Shown: positions 17,925-28,388, numbered from the stretch's first letter. The stretch: 64,000 nucleotides of DNA from CAWDYA01 sp963806495 (GCA_963806495.1 CAWDYA010000011.1:466790-530789); one strand, 5' to 3'. Notes: a model not told the origin generated them from the letters alone. Numbers and translations: made by a program.

Positions 17925-19648
17925 TGGCCAAGGTGATCCTCGAGCCGATCGGCGATCCTCTCGAGCGCGTCCACGACCAGGCGACCGCGGCCGACAACGC
18001 CGCCGCCATGCGCCCGCTCGCCGACTCGCTTCAGGAAAAGCGCGTCGCCGTGCGCGACGGATGGGGCCCCGAGTACGCCAGGCGCGTGCACGACAAGGGT
18101 CGCCTGACCACCTGGGAGCGGATAGAGAAGCTCAAGGACCCGGGCACGCCGGTGCAGCCGATCGGCACGCTGGTGAACCACGGCGTCACCTTCGGCGAGA
18201 AGAAGCAGACATCGCCGGGCGCGGGCGTGGTCACCGCCTTCGTGCGGGTGTGCGGGCGCCTCACCGTGGTGATCGCCAACGACAACACGGTGGCCTCGGG
18301 CTCCTGGTGGCCCCTCACCCCCGAGAAGATCCAGCGCGCGCAGGAGATCGCGCTGCGGCTGCGCGCTCCGGTCATCTATCTGGTGGACTGCAGCGGTCTG
18401 TTCCTCCCCGAGCAGTCGCACACCTTTCCGGGCCGTGCCGGCGCGGGTGCGATATTCAAGATGAACTCCCTGCTGTCGGACGCCGGTGTGCCGCAGATCG
18501 CCGGCGTGCTGGGCGACTCGATCGCCGGCGGCGGGTACATGCCGATCATCAGCGATGTCGTCTACATGACCGAGCAGGCGTACATGGTGATCGCGGGCGC
18601 CGCGCTGGTGAAGGGGGGCAAGTCGCAGAAGATCACGTCGCTGACGATCGGCGGCCCCGACGTGCACGTGCACCTGTCGGCCTGCGCCGACCACCGGGTG
18701 CCCGACGACGAGACCTGTGTCGCCAGCATCCGGGCCGAGATCGGCCGGCTGCCGGGCTCGGCGGCCGACTACTACCGCCGCGGGGCCGCGCCCGAGCCGC
18801 CGCGGTACGACCCGGCCGAGATCGACGCGTTGTTCCCGCGCGACTATCGAATGGTCTACGACGTGCGGCAGGTGATCGCGAGGCTCGTCGACTCGAGTCT
18901 CTTCTGGGAGGTGCTGCCGAAGGCGGGCCGCGAGATGATCTGCGGCGTGGGGCGGATCGGCGGCCTGTACGCCGGGATCATCGCCAACAACCAGCTTCTC
19001 ACCGAGCACCCGGACCACCAGCGATCCAGCCGCCCGGGTGGGATCCTCTACCGCGAGGGGATCGCCAAGATCTCGATCTTCTCGCGAGCCTGCAACGACG
19101 ACGGGCTGCCGATCGTCTGGCTGCAGGACATCTCCGGCTTCGACATCGGCGTGGAGGCCGAGAAGCAGGGGCTGCTCGGCTACGGGTCGAGCCTCATCTA
19201 CACAAACTCCACCAACACCACGCCGATGGTCACGGTGCTGCTGCGCAAGGCCTCGGGCGCGGGCTACTACGCCATGGCCGGGATGCCGTACGCGCCGGTG
19301 CTGCAGCTCGCCACGCCGATCACGCGTCTGGCGGTAATGGAAGGGCGCACGCTGGCGATCGGGGCGTTCCGCACCAAGCTCGACGACAACTTCCGGATCG
19401 CGGTGGACGACCCGGCCGAGGCGGAGAAGATCCGCAAGGGAATGGAGGCGGTCGAGGCTCGCATCACGAGCGACATGGACCCGGTGCTGGCGGCACGGCA
19501 GATGGACATCGACGAGGTGGTGCCGATGCCCGACATCCGCGGGTATCTCGAGACGATTGTGGAGATGTCGTACCAGGCGTACGGCTACCGGCGGGTGAAG
19601 AACTCCCGCATCTGGTCGCTGCACGATCTCAAGGCGCTCACATCATGA
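17924..19648 (+). CDS. Carboxyltransferase subunit of a biotin-dependent acyl-CoA carboxylase
   Basis: 574 residues, two crotonase-like halves. The first has 'GTLVNHGVTFGEKKQTSPGAGVVTAF' and 'APVIYLVDCSGLFLPEQ', the second 'RPGGILYREGIAKISIFSRACNDDGLPIVWLQDISGFDIG' and 'TVLLRKASGAGYYAMAG'. Both oxyanion-hole regions for biotin and acyl-CoA enolate are thus visible. Length and the 'W..LTPEKIQRAQEIALRLR' region are closer to the glutaconyl-CoA decarboxylase alpha subunit and to the group of long carboxyltransferases than to propionyl-CoA PccB. Substrate not decided: glutaconyl-, methylcrotonyl- or geranyl-CoA-like acids are possible. Overlaps the carrier gene by four bases. Confidence 0.85.
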   Translation: MAKVILEPIGDPLERVHDQATAADNAAAMRPLADSLQEKRVAVRDGWGPEYARRVHDKGRLTTWERIEKLKDPGTPVQPIGTLVNHGVTFGEKKQTSPGAGVVTAFVRVCGRLTVVIANDNTVASGSWWPLTPEKIQRAQEIALRLRAPVIYLVDCSGLFLPEQSHTFPGRAGAGAIFKMNSLLSDAGVPQIAGVLGDSIAGGGYMPIISDVVYMTEQAYMVIAGAALVKGGKSQKITSLTIGGPDVHVHLSACADHRVPDDETCVASIRAEIGRLPGSAADYYRRGAAPEPPRYDPAEIDALFPRDYRMVYDVRQVIARLVDSSLFWEVLPKAGREMICGVGRIGGLYAGIIANNQLLTEHPDHQRSSRPGGILYREGIAKISIFSRACNDDGLPIVWLQDISGFDIGVEAEKQGLLGYGSSLIYTNSTNTTPMVTVLLRKASGAGYYAMAGMPYAPVLQLATPITRLAVMEGRTLAIGAFRTKLDDNFRIAVDDPAEAEKIRKGMEAVEARITSDMDPVLAARQMDIDEVVPMPDIRGYLETIVEMSYQAYGYRRVKNSRIWSLHDLKALTS

Positions 19649-20265
19649 GCATCTCGCACAGGGTTCTCGAGCTGCTGGCCGACCGCGACGGCGACGGGTG
19701 GCTGATCCGGGCGCCACGCGTCGGCATCTACCGCGAGGGCCCGCCCGCGGGGCGGTACCGCGCCGCGGGAGAGTCCGCCGGCCGGCTTCGTGTGCTGAAC
19801 CGCACGATCGGCCTGGTGCTGCCCGCCGGTGTGGAAGGGCTCGTCGGCGACGTGAGGGTGAACGATCTGTCGGTGGCCGTGGAGTACGGCCAGCCTCTCT
19901 TCCGGCTGGACCCGGCGGGTCTGTCGGCCGAGGGCGCCGCGCGCGAGACCGCCGGCGCGCCGGTGCCGGGCGCTGCGGCCTCCGAAGGGATCCCCGAGGG
20001 TTGCCACGCGGTGTTCAGCCCGATCGACGGGGTCTTCTACCGGCGCGGCTCCCCCGCCTCCCCGCCGTTCGTCGAAGCGGGGGCGATCATCGAGACCGGC
20101 GCGACCGTCGGGCTGGTCGAGGCGATGAAGAGCTTCAACGCCGTGGCATACGGCGGGCCCGGGCTGCCGCTGCGCGCCGAGGTGGTCGAGGTGCGGGCGG
20201 CCGACGCGGCGGAGGTGAGACAGGGCACCCTGCTGATCGTGGTGCGTGCGGCGCCGCCGAGCTGA
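19645..20265 (+). CDS. Biotin carboxyl carrier protein of the acyl-CoA carboxylase
   Basis: 206 residues. The C-terminal half is a biotinyl domain with the attachment sequence 'VEAMKSFN', modified lysine about residue 162; upstream 'FSPIDGVFYRRGSPASPPFVEAGAII' is the first hammerhead strand set. The N-terminal 110 residues resemble a second, apparently lysine-less lipoyl-like domain ('RVLNRTIGLVLPAGVEGLVGDVRVNDLSVAVEYGQPLFRL'), which is unusual for AccB. ATG 19645 overlaps the previous stop (ATGA). It carries CO2 between the carboxylase and carboxyltransferase. Confidence 0.85.
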   Translation: MSISHRVLELLADRDGDGWLIRAPRVGIYREGPPAGRYRAAGESAGRLRVLNRTIGLVLPAGVEGLVGDVRVNDLSVAVEYGQPLFRLDPAGLSAEGAARETAGAPVPGAAASEGIPEGCHAVFSPIDGVFYRRGSPASPPFVEAGAIIETGATVGLVEAMKSFNAVAYGGPGLPLRAEVVEVRAADAAEVRQGTLLIVVRAAPPS

Positions 20266-20272
20266 CCCGCAT

Positions 20273-21328
20273 TCAGGTCACCTGTGCGATGATCATCGTC
20301 ACGTCGTCGGTGAATCGCCCGTTGCTGAAACGAACCGCCTCGTCGATCAGCAGACGCTTCATCCGGGCCGGCGGCGCCGACGGCGATCCCAGCACGGTCT
20401 CGATGATGCGCCCCTCTCCGAACGGCTCCCCTCGCGAATCCTCGGCCTCCGGCAGTCCGTCGGTGTACATGACCAGACGATCGCCGGGTTCGAGATCGAT
20501 CGTGGCGGCCGGGTAGCGCGCGTCCTCGATCACGCCCAGCACCGGGCCACGCTCCTCCAGCCGCGCGTGCAGCGCACCTCCGCGAAACAGCAGCGGGGCG
20601 TTGTGCCCGGCGTTGGCGTAGACAAGCCGCCTGCGCCGCCGGTCGACCCGACCCATGAAGAAGGTGATGAACTTCTCCGGTGTGAGATTGGCGGCGACCA
20701 GCGCGTTCAGGTGCGTGCAGATTTCCTCCGGAGCGCTGCCGGCCGGCGCCAGGACGCGGACTGCGGCCTGCAGGTTGGCCATGAGCAGGGCCGGGCCGAG
20801 CCCCTTGCCGGTGACGTCGGCGATACACAGGACGACCTCGGCATCGCCCGATCCCAGGATGTCGAAGTAGTCGCCGCTGAGATCGCGGAAGGGACGGTAG
20901 AGGGTGGCTATCTCGAGTCCGGTCGCGGCGGGGGCGTGCTGCGGCAGGAGGCGCCGCTGGATCGCCCTGGCCAGGAGCCGCTCGCGGTCGAGGGCCGCAC
21001 GCGCCGCGCTGAGCGTAAGGCTCACGATGATGAAGAAGCCAATCCGGACCAGTGCGTTCCACATGTCGAGCGGCACGGGCACCCTCAGCCGGAACGTCTC
21101 CATGTCGGCGACGCTCCAGATCAGGGCGCAGCCGAGCGAGAGAACCACCGCCTGGAGCCGTCCCACGTACCAGGCGACCACGGCCACCGGGAAGAGGTAG
21201 AAGATGGTGAAGGAGAAGAGCGGTCCGGTCAGGTAATCCACCACGCCGAGCGCGAGGGCCAGCACCGTCGCCAGCGCCACCACGAGGCGTCGCTTCCGGG
21301 AGCCGGGTCGGGCCATCAGACCGGGCAT
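20273..21328 (-). CDS. Membrane-anchored PP2C-type (SpoIIE) phosphatase
   Basis: 351 residues from the ATG at 21328; a nearer ATG at 21316 is an alternative. Three or four membrane helices cover about residues 13-115 ('LVVALATVLALALGVVDYLTGPLFSFTIFYLFPVAVVAWYVG', the MASE-like N-terminus 'PLFSFTIFYLFPV' type); then the SpoIIE catalytic domain: 'LSGDYFDIL', 'VVLCIADVTGKGLGPALLMANLQAAVR', 'DRLVMYTDGLPEAEDSRGEPFGEGRI' and 'TDDVTMIIAQVT'. These hold the aspartates that bind two metals. Such proteins dephosphorylate anti-anti-sigma factors in partner-switching; no partner gene is in the window. Convergent with the carrier gene. Confidence 0.85.
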   Translation of the reverse strand: MPGLMARPGSRKRRLVVALATVLALALGVVDYLTGPLFSFTIFYLFPVAVVAWYVGRLQAVVLSLGCALIWSVADMETFRLRVPVPLDMWNALVRIGFFIIVSLTLSAARAALDRERLLARAIQRRLLPQHAPAATGLEIATLYRPFRDLSGDYFDILGSGDAEVVLCIADVTGKGLGPALLMANLQAAVRVLAPAGSAPEEICTHLNALVAANLTPEKFITFFMGRVDRRRRRLVYANAGHNAPLLFRGGALHARLEERGPVLGVIEDARYPAATIDLEPGDRLVMYTDGLPEAEDSRGEPFGEGRIIETVLGSPSAPPARMKRLLIDEAVRFSNGRFTDDVTMIIAQVT

Positions 21329-21345
21329 GGATCGTCCGTTCGGGA

Positions 21346-22074
21346 TCAGACGGGCCCCTGAGGCCGGCCGGCGCGGTCGGCGAGGCGGGCTGCCCGGTGC
21401 TGGTGCGCCGCGGCCGCGAGACACACGGCGGTGAGAAGGATCGTCGGCAGGAGAAACAGCGACATGTCGCGGCCCGAGATGAAGGTGTAGCCGAGGTACG
21501 GCAGCGGCAGCGTGAGCCCGATGTACAGCAGCGCCTTGGCGCGTGCGCGCGGGTCGAGGATCAGCCGGTCGCCGGCGGCCGCCGCGATCGCCGCCCCGGT
21601 AGCCTCCCCGTCCGCCGCCGCGGGCAGGTGCCTCTCCACGTCCAGGATCACCCCGTGCAGCTTCGTCTGCAGGCGGTACTCCAGCGGGATGACGGCCAGC
21701 AGCCAGGCCGACGCCACCGCGGCCAGCGACAGGTGCAGCCATCCCGGCACGCGGCCGAGACGGGCCAGTCCGCCGATGATCGCCGTGGCCGCGATCGCCA
21801 CGGCGCCCGCGGCCGCCATCGGGAACAGACGGTGATACACCTCGTTGAGACGGTCGATCAGCGCGGCCGGCATGTCGAACCGGCCGACATGCTCCTTGAT
21901 CAGCTTGGCGGCGCCGAGAAACAGCGCGATGACCCCGCACTGCACCAGGCACAGGAAGACAGCCGCGAATATCCCGACACGCATGTGCCACGCCGAGCCC
22001 GTCCACCCCGACGCCGCCGCGGCGGCGAGAAACAGCAGGCCCCACAGGTTCAGGCCGAGGAACAGCCGGTTCAT
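21346..22074 (-). CDS. Membrane protein of unknown function
   Basis: 242 residues with about five or six hydrophobic segments: 1-24, 33-55, 85-108, 114-137, 180-220. The soluble loop between helices four and five ('LQTKLHGVILDVERHLPAAADGEATGAA') is short and has no motif I recognise. It ends 18 bases upstream of the SpoIIE-phosphatase start, on the same strand, and begins one base after the stop of the ABM gene, so the three are probably one transcript. Confidence 0.7.
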   Translation of the reverse strand: MNRLFLGLNLWGLLFLAAAAASGWTGSAWHMRVGIFAAVFLCLVQCGVIALFLGAAKLIKEHVGRFDMPAALIDRLNEVYHRLFPMAAAGAVAIAATAIIGGLARLGRVPGWLHLSLAAVASAWLLAVIPLEYRLQTKLHGVILDVERHLPAAADGEATGAAIAAAAGDRLILDPRARAKALLYIGLTLPLPYLGYTFISGRDMSLFLLPTILLTAVCLAAAAHQHRAARLADRAGRPQGPV

Positions 22075-22359
22075 CTACTCCCCGTACACCTTGTGGCTCG
22101 GCCGGCCGGCCAGGATCTCCTCGGCACCCCAGCGGGTGACCTCGGCGAACTGCGGCGACCTGATGAAGGCTGTGAACGCCTCCTTCGTCTCCCACTCCGA
22201 GACAATCAGGTACGATGCGGCTGCGTCTATGTCCTTGTAAAGATGTGACTTGACGTGGCCCGGCATGCCGCCCATCACCCCGAGCACCTTGCGGAAGCCG
22301 TCCTCGAACACCTGCTCCTTGCCCGGCCGGACCTCGTAGTTCATGCCCACCGTGATCAT
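22075..22359 (-). CDS. Antibiotic biosynthesis monooxygenase (ABM) domain protein
   Basis: 94 residues from the ATG at 22359, preferred over the one at 22377 because AGGAGG lies seven bases ahead of it. The ferredoxin-like barrel is clear: 'VGMNYEVRPGKEQVFEDGFRKVLGVMGGMPGHVKSHLYKDIDAAASYLIVSEWETKEAFTAFIRSPQF' shows the 'G..' , 'S.W.....F..F..S..F' pattern of the family. HmoB and related proteins of this fold degrade haem or act as cofactor-less monooxygenases; which applies is not determined. Divergent from the Rrf2-suf operon, sharing its upstream region. Confidence 0.8.
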   Translation of the reverse strand: MITVGMNYEVRPGKEQVFEDGFRKVLGVMGGMPGHVKSHLYKDIDAAASYLIVSEWETKEAFTAFIRSPQFAEVTRWGAEEILAGRPSHKVYGE

Positions 22360-22445
22360 CCTCATCCCTCCTGTCATATGGATGAACCACTGTAGACCCG
22401 CCGCCCTCCGGGGGTCAACGCGGAGTCCCCGGGGAGCCCCCCCTA

Positions 22446-22469
22446 ATACTTGACAAAAAAGTCTGATAT
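22446..22469 (+). promoter_or_regulatory. Imperfect palindrome, candidate Rrf2/SufR operator
   Basis: ATACTTGAC (22446-22454... read as ATAC-TTGAC), six A bases, then GTC-TGATAT: half-sites GAC and GTC with outer ATA/TAT. It resembles the IscR type 1 site, except with six rather than seven central bases, and overlaps the -35 box, so binding should block transcription. Fits autoregulation by the adjacent Rrf2 gene. Confidence 0.45.
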
Positions 22470-22478
22470 CGGTACTCT
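22450..22478 (+). promoter_or_regulatory. Sigma-70 promoter of the rrf2-suf operon
   Basis: TTGACA at 22450-22455, 17-base spacer, TACTCT at 22473-22478. Transcription would begin near 22485 and the ATG of the regulator is at 22519, with GGAG eight bases before it. The longer reading of the regulator that begins inside this promoter is therefore unlikely. Confidence 0.7.
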
Positions 22479-22518
22479 CCCTTCAGTCACGGCAAAATAC
22501 GGCTTCGGAGACCTGGCG

Positions 22519-23049
22519 ATGAAGGTGACGTCACAGGAAGAGTACGGGCTGCGATGCATGATGCAGATCGCCGGCTCGGGCCCCGAGAACACGCTCAGCG
22601 TCCACGAGATCGCCTCCCGGGAGGGGCTCTCGGACGCCTACGTCGCCAAGCTGATGAACCTGCTGCGCGAGGCCGGCCTCGTCGACAGCGTCCGCGGCCG
22701 ATCGGGCGGCTACTACATCACCCGCCCCGCCGAGTCGATCAGCCTGTCGGAGATCATGCGATCTCTCGGCGGGCGGCTCTTCCAGACCGAATACTGCGAG
22801 CGGTTCCCGGGCGACGAGAGCGAGTGCGTCCACCTGGGCGAGTGCTCCATCCGATCCTTGTGGGGCACGGTGGAGGTGGTGGTCGAGCAGGTGCTCTCGC
22901 GCACCACTCTCTCCGACCTGTTGAAATCCGAACGACGCGTCCGGACCGATCTGCTCGGACTGCAGAAACGGTCGCTTCCGATCGTGACCGGCCTCCCGAT
23001 CGCGGGCTCCCCGATGGGGATCCTGCAGACCGACCCGGAAGACGAATGA
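22519..23049 (+). CDS. Rrf2 family transcriptional regulator, Fe-S sensing, of the suf operon
   Basis: 176 residues. Winged helix-turn-helix: 'QEEYGLRCMMQIAG', 'SVHEIASREGLSDAYVAKLMNLLREAGLVDSVRGRSGGYYITRPAESISLSEIMRSLGG'. Three Cys follow in 'YCERFPGDESECVHLGECSIRSLW', spaced nine and five residues, the place where IscR and SufR bind a cluster. It lies 13 bases upstream of sufB and is transcribed from the promoter that overlaps a palindrome, so it most likely represses the operon when its cluster is intact and lets it run in iron starvation or oxidative stress. The tail after residue 150 is not conserved. Confidence 0.9.
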   Translation: MKVTSQEEYGLRCMMQIAGSGPENTLSVHEIASREGLSDAYVAKLMNLLREAGLVDSVRGRSGGYYITRPAESISLSEIMRSLGGRLFQTEYCERFPGDESECVHLGECSIRSLWGTVEVVVEQVLSRTTLSDLLKSERRVRTDLLGLQKRSLPIVTGLPIAGSPMGILQTDPEDE

Positions 23050-23062
23050 ACGGAGACATACG

Positions 23063-24508
<1,446 letters not shown>

Positions 24509-24553
24509 GACCTTTTCCCGGGCCGAGCCGGCCCGGTTGTTTCCAATGGAGCG

Positions 24554-25333
24554 ATGACGAACAAGATGGCGATGCTCGAGATCAGGAATCTGCACGCGTC
24601 CGTGGGCGACAAGGAGATCCTCAAGGGGGTCGACCTGACCGTCAATGCCGGCGAAGTCCACGCAATCATGGGGCCGAACGGCTCGGGCAAGAGCACGCTC
24701 GCGCACGTTCTGGCCGGCCGGGAGGCGTTCACGCCGACGGCGGGCGAGGTAATCTACGAAGGGCGCAACCTGCTGGAGATGGCTCCCGAGGACCGGGCGC
24801 GTGAAGGGGTGTTTCTCGCGTTCCAGTACCCGGTCGAGATCCCCGGCGTGAGCAACCTGTACCTGCTCAAGGCGGCCCTCAACGGCATCCGCAAGAACAG
24901 GGGTCTGCCTGAGGTGGACGCGATGGACTTTCTCGCGCTCATCAAGGAGAAGATGAAGCTGGTCGAGATGGATCAGAGCTTCCTCAACCGGTCGGTCAAC
25001 GAGGGGTTCTCCGGCGGAGAGAAGAAGCGCAACGAGGTGTTCCAGATGGCGGTGCTGGATCCCAAGCTGGCCATCCTGGACGAGACCGACTCGGGCCTGG
25101 ACATCGACGCGCTCAAGATTGTGGCGGGTGGCGTCAACGCGCTGCGCAGCAGCGACCGTGCGATGCTCGTCATCACCCACTACCAGCGGCTGCTCGAGTA
25201 CATCGTCCCGGACAGGGTCCACGTCCTGCACAACGGCCGGATCGTCAAGTCCGGCGGCAAGGACCTGGCGCTGGAGCTGGAGGACAGGGGGTACTCCTGG
25301 ATCGAGGACGAAACCAGGGCGGCCTCGCGGTGA
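24554..25333 (+). CDS. sufC: Fe-S cluster assembly ATPase SufC
   Basis: 259 residues. ABC ATPase motifs: Walker A 'GPNGSGKST', Q-loop 'FLAFQYPVEIPGV', signature 'FSGGEKKRNEVFQMAVLDPKLAILDETDSGLDIDAL' combining ABC signature, Walker B and D-loop, and the H-switch 'ITHYQRLLEYI'. Unlike transport ATPases it has no membrane partner; it drives conformational change in SufB-SufD. It begins 45 bases after sufB and overlaps sufD by four bases. Confidence 0.96.
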   Translation: MTNKMAMLEIRNLHASVGDKEILKGVDLTVNAGEVHAIMGPNGSGKSTLAHVLAGREAFTPTAGEVIYEGRNLLEMAPEDRAREGVFLAFQYPVEIPGVSNLYLLKAALNGIRKNRGLPEVDAMDFLALIKEKMKLVEMDQSFLNRSVNEGFSGGEKKRNEVFQMAVLDPKLAILDETDSGLDIDALKIVAGGVNALRSSDRAMLVITHYQRLLEYIVPDRVHVLHNGRIVKSGGKDLALELEDRGYSWIEDETRAASR

Positions 25334-26682
25334 TCGACGTGACCCGGGACAAGGACACATACATCGCGGCCTTCGAGAAGCTCGCCGGCGAGTCGGGTGG
25401 CCCGGGCAAGTGGCTCGAGCCTGTCCGCCGATCGGCGATCGAGCGGTTCGCCGCTTCGGGCTTTCCGACGACGCGCGACGAGGCCTGGAGGTACACCAGC
25501 GTAGCGCCGATCGCGAAGACGCCTTTCCGGCTTGCACCGCGTTCCGGGAACGGCTCCCTGCCGCGCGGCTCGATGCATGACGTGGAGGCGCTCACTCTCG
25601 GTGGCCTGAGCCCCCGGCGGATCGTCTTCGTCAACGGGCACTACTCGCCCGCGCTCTCGTCGCCGGCCCCCGGCGGCAACGGTCTCCAGACGCTCAGCCT
25701 CGCCGCGGGTCTCAAGTCGGAGCGCGCCCTGCTGGAGGGACATCTCGCCCGCCAGGCGGCGTCAGAGGACGGCGCGTTCACCGCGCTCAACACCGCATTC
25801 TTCTCCGATGGCGCCCTGGTGAGGATCCCCGACGGGGCCGTGCTGACCGAGCCGATCCACCTCATCTATATCTCCGCTCCGCCTCCCGGCGCCGAGCCGC
25901 AGGTGTCGCATCCACGCACGCTGATCATCGCCGGCAAGGGGAGCCAGGCCACCATCGTCGAGAGCTATGTCGGCCTCGGATCCGATGTCTGCTTCACCAA
26001 CGCGGTCACCGAGGTGGAAACCGGCCCGGGCAGCGTGATCGACCATTACAAGCTCGAGCGGGAGTCTCCCGCGGCCTATCACGTGGGCTCGATGCACGTG
26101 ACGCTCGCCCGCGACAGCGTCTTCTCCTCATGCTCGATCGCCCTGGGCGGCCGTCTCGTCCGCAACGACGTCACGGCGGTGCTCGACGCCGAGGGAGCCG
26201 AGTGCACGCTCAACGGACTGTACGTCCTGTCCGGCGATCAGCACGTCGACAACCACACATTGGTGGATCACGCGCGGCCCCACGGCACCAGCCGGCAGCT
26301 CTACAAGGGGGTCCTGGACGGACGCTCGCGCGGCGTGTTCGACGGGACGGTGATCGTCCGGCCCGATGCGCAGAAGACCGACTCACGCCAGGAGAACCGC
26401 AACCTGATCCTGTCCGAGGAGGCCCTGGTCGACACCAAGCCGACCCTCAAGATCCACGCCGACGACGTCAAGTGCAGCCACGCGGCCACGACCGGCCAGA
26501 TGGACGAGGCCTCGATGTTCTACCTGCGCTCGCGCGCCATCGACGTCCAGACGGCGCGTCGCATCATGATCCACGCCTTCGTGAGCGAGATGCTCTCGCG
26601 GGTCAAGGTAGCCGCGATCCGCTCCGGTCTCGACACGTTCATGTTCTGCGAGCGCCCCCACAGGCCGGGAGAGGGATCGTGA
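25330..26682 (+). CDS. sufD: Fe-S cluster assembly protein SufD
   Basis: 450 residues, GTG at 25330 overlapping the sufC stop. The C-terminal half has 'STRQLYKGVLDGRSRGVFDGTVIVRPDAQKTDSRQENRNLILSEEALVDTKPTLKIHADDVKCSHAATTGQMDEASMFYLRSRAID', with the conserved 'CSHAATTGQMDE' around the Cys/His pair; the N-terminal part is variable as in the family. It pairs with SufB to form the scaffold and the iron site. Overlaps sufS by four bases (GTGA). Confidence 0.95.
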   Translation: MIDVTRDKDTYIAAFEKLAGESGGPGKWLEPVRRSAIERFAASGFPTTRDEAWRYTSVAPIAKTPFRLAPRSGNGSLPRGSMHDVEALTLGGLSPRRIVFVNGHYSPALSSPAPGGNGLQTLSLAAGLKSERALLEGHLARQAASEDGAFTALNTAFFSDGALVRIPDGAVLTEPIHLIYISAPPPGAEPQVSHPRTLIIAGKGSQATIVESYVGLGSDVCFTNAVTEVETGPGSVIDHYKLERESPAAYHVGSMHVTLARDSVFSSCSIALGGRLVRNDVTAVLDAEGAECTLNGLYVLSGDQHVDNHTLVDHARPHGTSRQLYKGVLDGRSRGVFDGTVIVRPDAQKTDSRQENRNLILSEEALVDTKPTLKIHADDVKCSHAATTGQMDEASMFYLRSRAIDVQTARRIMIHAFVSEMLSRVKVAAIRSGLDTFMFCERPHRPGEGS

Positions 26683-27938
26683 GACCCGCGACCGGCGCCC
26701 CGGGCGTCACGCCGGCAGAAAGGCTCGACGTTGCGCGGATCCGGGCCGACTTTCCGATCCTCTCCGAGCGCGTCAACGGGCACCCGCTGGTGTACCTGGA
26801 CAACGCGGCCACCACGCAGAAGCCGACCTCGGTGATCGAGACGGTCAGCCGTTTCTACGCCCACGACAACTCCAACATCCACCGCGGGCTGCACGAGCTC
26901 AGCCAGCGGGCCACCGACGCCTATGAGAAGAGCCGCTCGCAGGTGAGGCGGTTCCTCAATGCCCGCGAGGACCGTGAGGTGATCTTCGGCCGAAGCACCA
27001 CCGAGGCGATCAACCTCGTGGCGGCCAGCTACGGCCGGCGGCATGTCGGCCCGGGCGACGAGGTGCTCATCACGGCGATGGAGCACCATTCCAACATCGT
27101 CCCGTGGCAGATCCTCTGCGAAGAGAAGCAGGCCACGCTGCGTGTCGTGCCGATCGACGACAACGGCGAGCTGCGGCTCGACGAGATGGAGCGTCTGATC
27201 GGCCCGCGCACCCGGCTCGTCTCGCTCGTGCACGTGTCCAACTCGCTCGGCACGGTCAACCCGGTGCGCGAGGTCGTGGCGATGGCGCACGCGCGCGGCA
27301 TCCCGGTGCTCGTGGACGGCGCTCAGGCGGCGGCCCACGTCAGGCTCGACGTGCAGGAGATCGGGTGCGACTTCTACGCCTTCTCGGCCCACAAGCTGTA
27401 CGGACCGACGGGCGTGGGGGTGCTGTACGGCCGCTCCGAGCTGCTCGAGGCGATGCCGCCCTATCAGGGCGGTGGCGACATGATCAGCTCGGTGACGTTC
27501 GAGAAGACGACGTACAACAAGCTGCCACACAGGTTCGAGGCGGGCACGCCCAACATCGCCGGCGTGATCGGCCTCGGCGCTGCCATCGACTATCTCGAGG
27601 GAGTCGGTATCGAGCGCGCGGCGGCCCACGAGCAGGATCTGCTGGCCCATGCCACCGAGCGGGTTTCGTCAATCCCCGGCGTGAGGATCATCGGGCGTGC
27701 GCGCGAGAAGATGAGCGTGCTGTCGTTCGTGATGGACGGGATCCATCCGCACGACATCGGCACCATCCTCGACCGGGAGGGCGTGGCCATCCGTGCGGGG
27801 CATCACTGCACGCAGCCGCTGATGGACCGGTTCGGCGTGCCCGCCACCGCGCGCGCGTCGTTCGCCTTCTACAACACGCGGTCCGAGATCGACGCGCTCG
27901 TCGACGGGATCCACAAGGTGATCGAGGTGCTGGGCTGA
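26679..27938 (+). CDS. sufS: Cysteine desulfurase SufS
   Basis: 419 residues, GTG at 26679. PLP fold: 'YLDNAATTQKP', the PLP-binding lysine K239 in 'FSAHKLYGPTGVGVLYG', the catalytic Cys C377 in 'IRAGHHCTQPLM', and 'RASFAFYNTRSEIDALV' at the end. The group II loop around the Cys and lack of a long arm place it with SufS rather than IscS. It releases alanine and passes persulfide sulphur to SufU. Starts inside the sufD stop. Confidence 0.96.
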   Translation: MRPATGAPGVTPAERLDVARIRADFPILSERVNGHPLVYLDNAATTQKPTSVIETVSRFYAHDNSNIHRGLHELSQRATDAYEKSRSQVRRFLNAREDREVIFGRSTTEAINLVAASYGRRHVGPGDEVLITAMEHHSNIVPWQILCEEKQATLRVVPIDDNGELRLDEMERLIGPRTRLVSLVHVSNSLGTVNPVREVVAMAHARGIPVLVDGAQAAAHVRLDVQEIGCDFYAFSAHKLYGPTGVGVLYGRSELLEAMPPYQGGGDMISSVTFEKTTYNKLPHRFEAGTPNIAGVIGLGAAIDYLEGVGIERAAAHEQDLLAHATERVSSIPGVRIIGRAREKMSVLSFVMDGIHPHDIGTILDREGVAIRAGHHCTQPLMDRFGVPATARASFAFYNTRSEIDALVDGIHKVIEVLG

Positions 27939-28384
27939 TGAACGATCTGAGCGACCTGTACCAGGAAGTCATCCTCGACCACAACAAGCGGCCGAGGAAT
28001 TTCCATCGGATGGAGCAGCCCAATCGCCACGCCGACGGGCACAACCCGCTGTGCGGCGACCGGGTGACGATCTACCTCGACATCGAGAACGACCGGGTGC
28101 GCGACGTCAGCTTCGAGGGATCCGGCTGCGCCATCTCCAAGGCCTCGGCCTCGATGATGACCGAGGCAATCAAGGGGATGACGCTGGCCGAGGTGGAGTC
28201 GCTGTTCCGGTCGTTTCACGGCCTGGTCACCGGTCAGGAGCCGGCCGGCGAGGAAGACCTCGGCAAGCTGGTGGTCTTCTCCGGCGTCAGGGAGTTTCCC
28301 GCGCGCGTCAAGTGCGCCAGCCTGGCCTGGCATACGATGCACGCCGCCCTCGAGAACGTGTCCGAAGTCACCTCCACGGAGTGA
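27938..28384 (+). CDS. sufU: Zinc-dependent sulfurtransferase SufU
   Basis: 148 residues. 'HNPLCGDRVTIYLDIENDRV', 'FEGSGCAISKASASMMTEAIKGM' and 'RVKCASLAWHTMHAAL' give the three Cys and the aspartate that bind zinc, and the family's 18-21 residue insertion between the second and third sites (against IscU) is present. It accepts sulphur from SufS. Its start overlaps the sufS stop (TGATG). Confidence 0.95.
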   Translation: MNDLSDLYQEVILDHNKRPRNFHRMEQPNRHADGHNPLCGDRVTIYLDIENDRVRDVSFEGSGCAISKASASMMTEAIKGMTLAEVESLFRSFHGLVTGQEPAGEEDLGKLVVFSGVREFPARVKCASLAWHTMHAALENVSEVTSTE

Positions 28385-28388
28385 GCCG

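Noticed and set aside
22450..22518. Longer N-terminus of the Rrf2 regulator
   Set aside because: It begins inside the -35 box and has no ribosome site; ATG 22519 has both.
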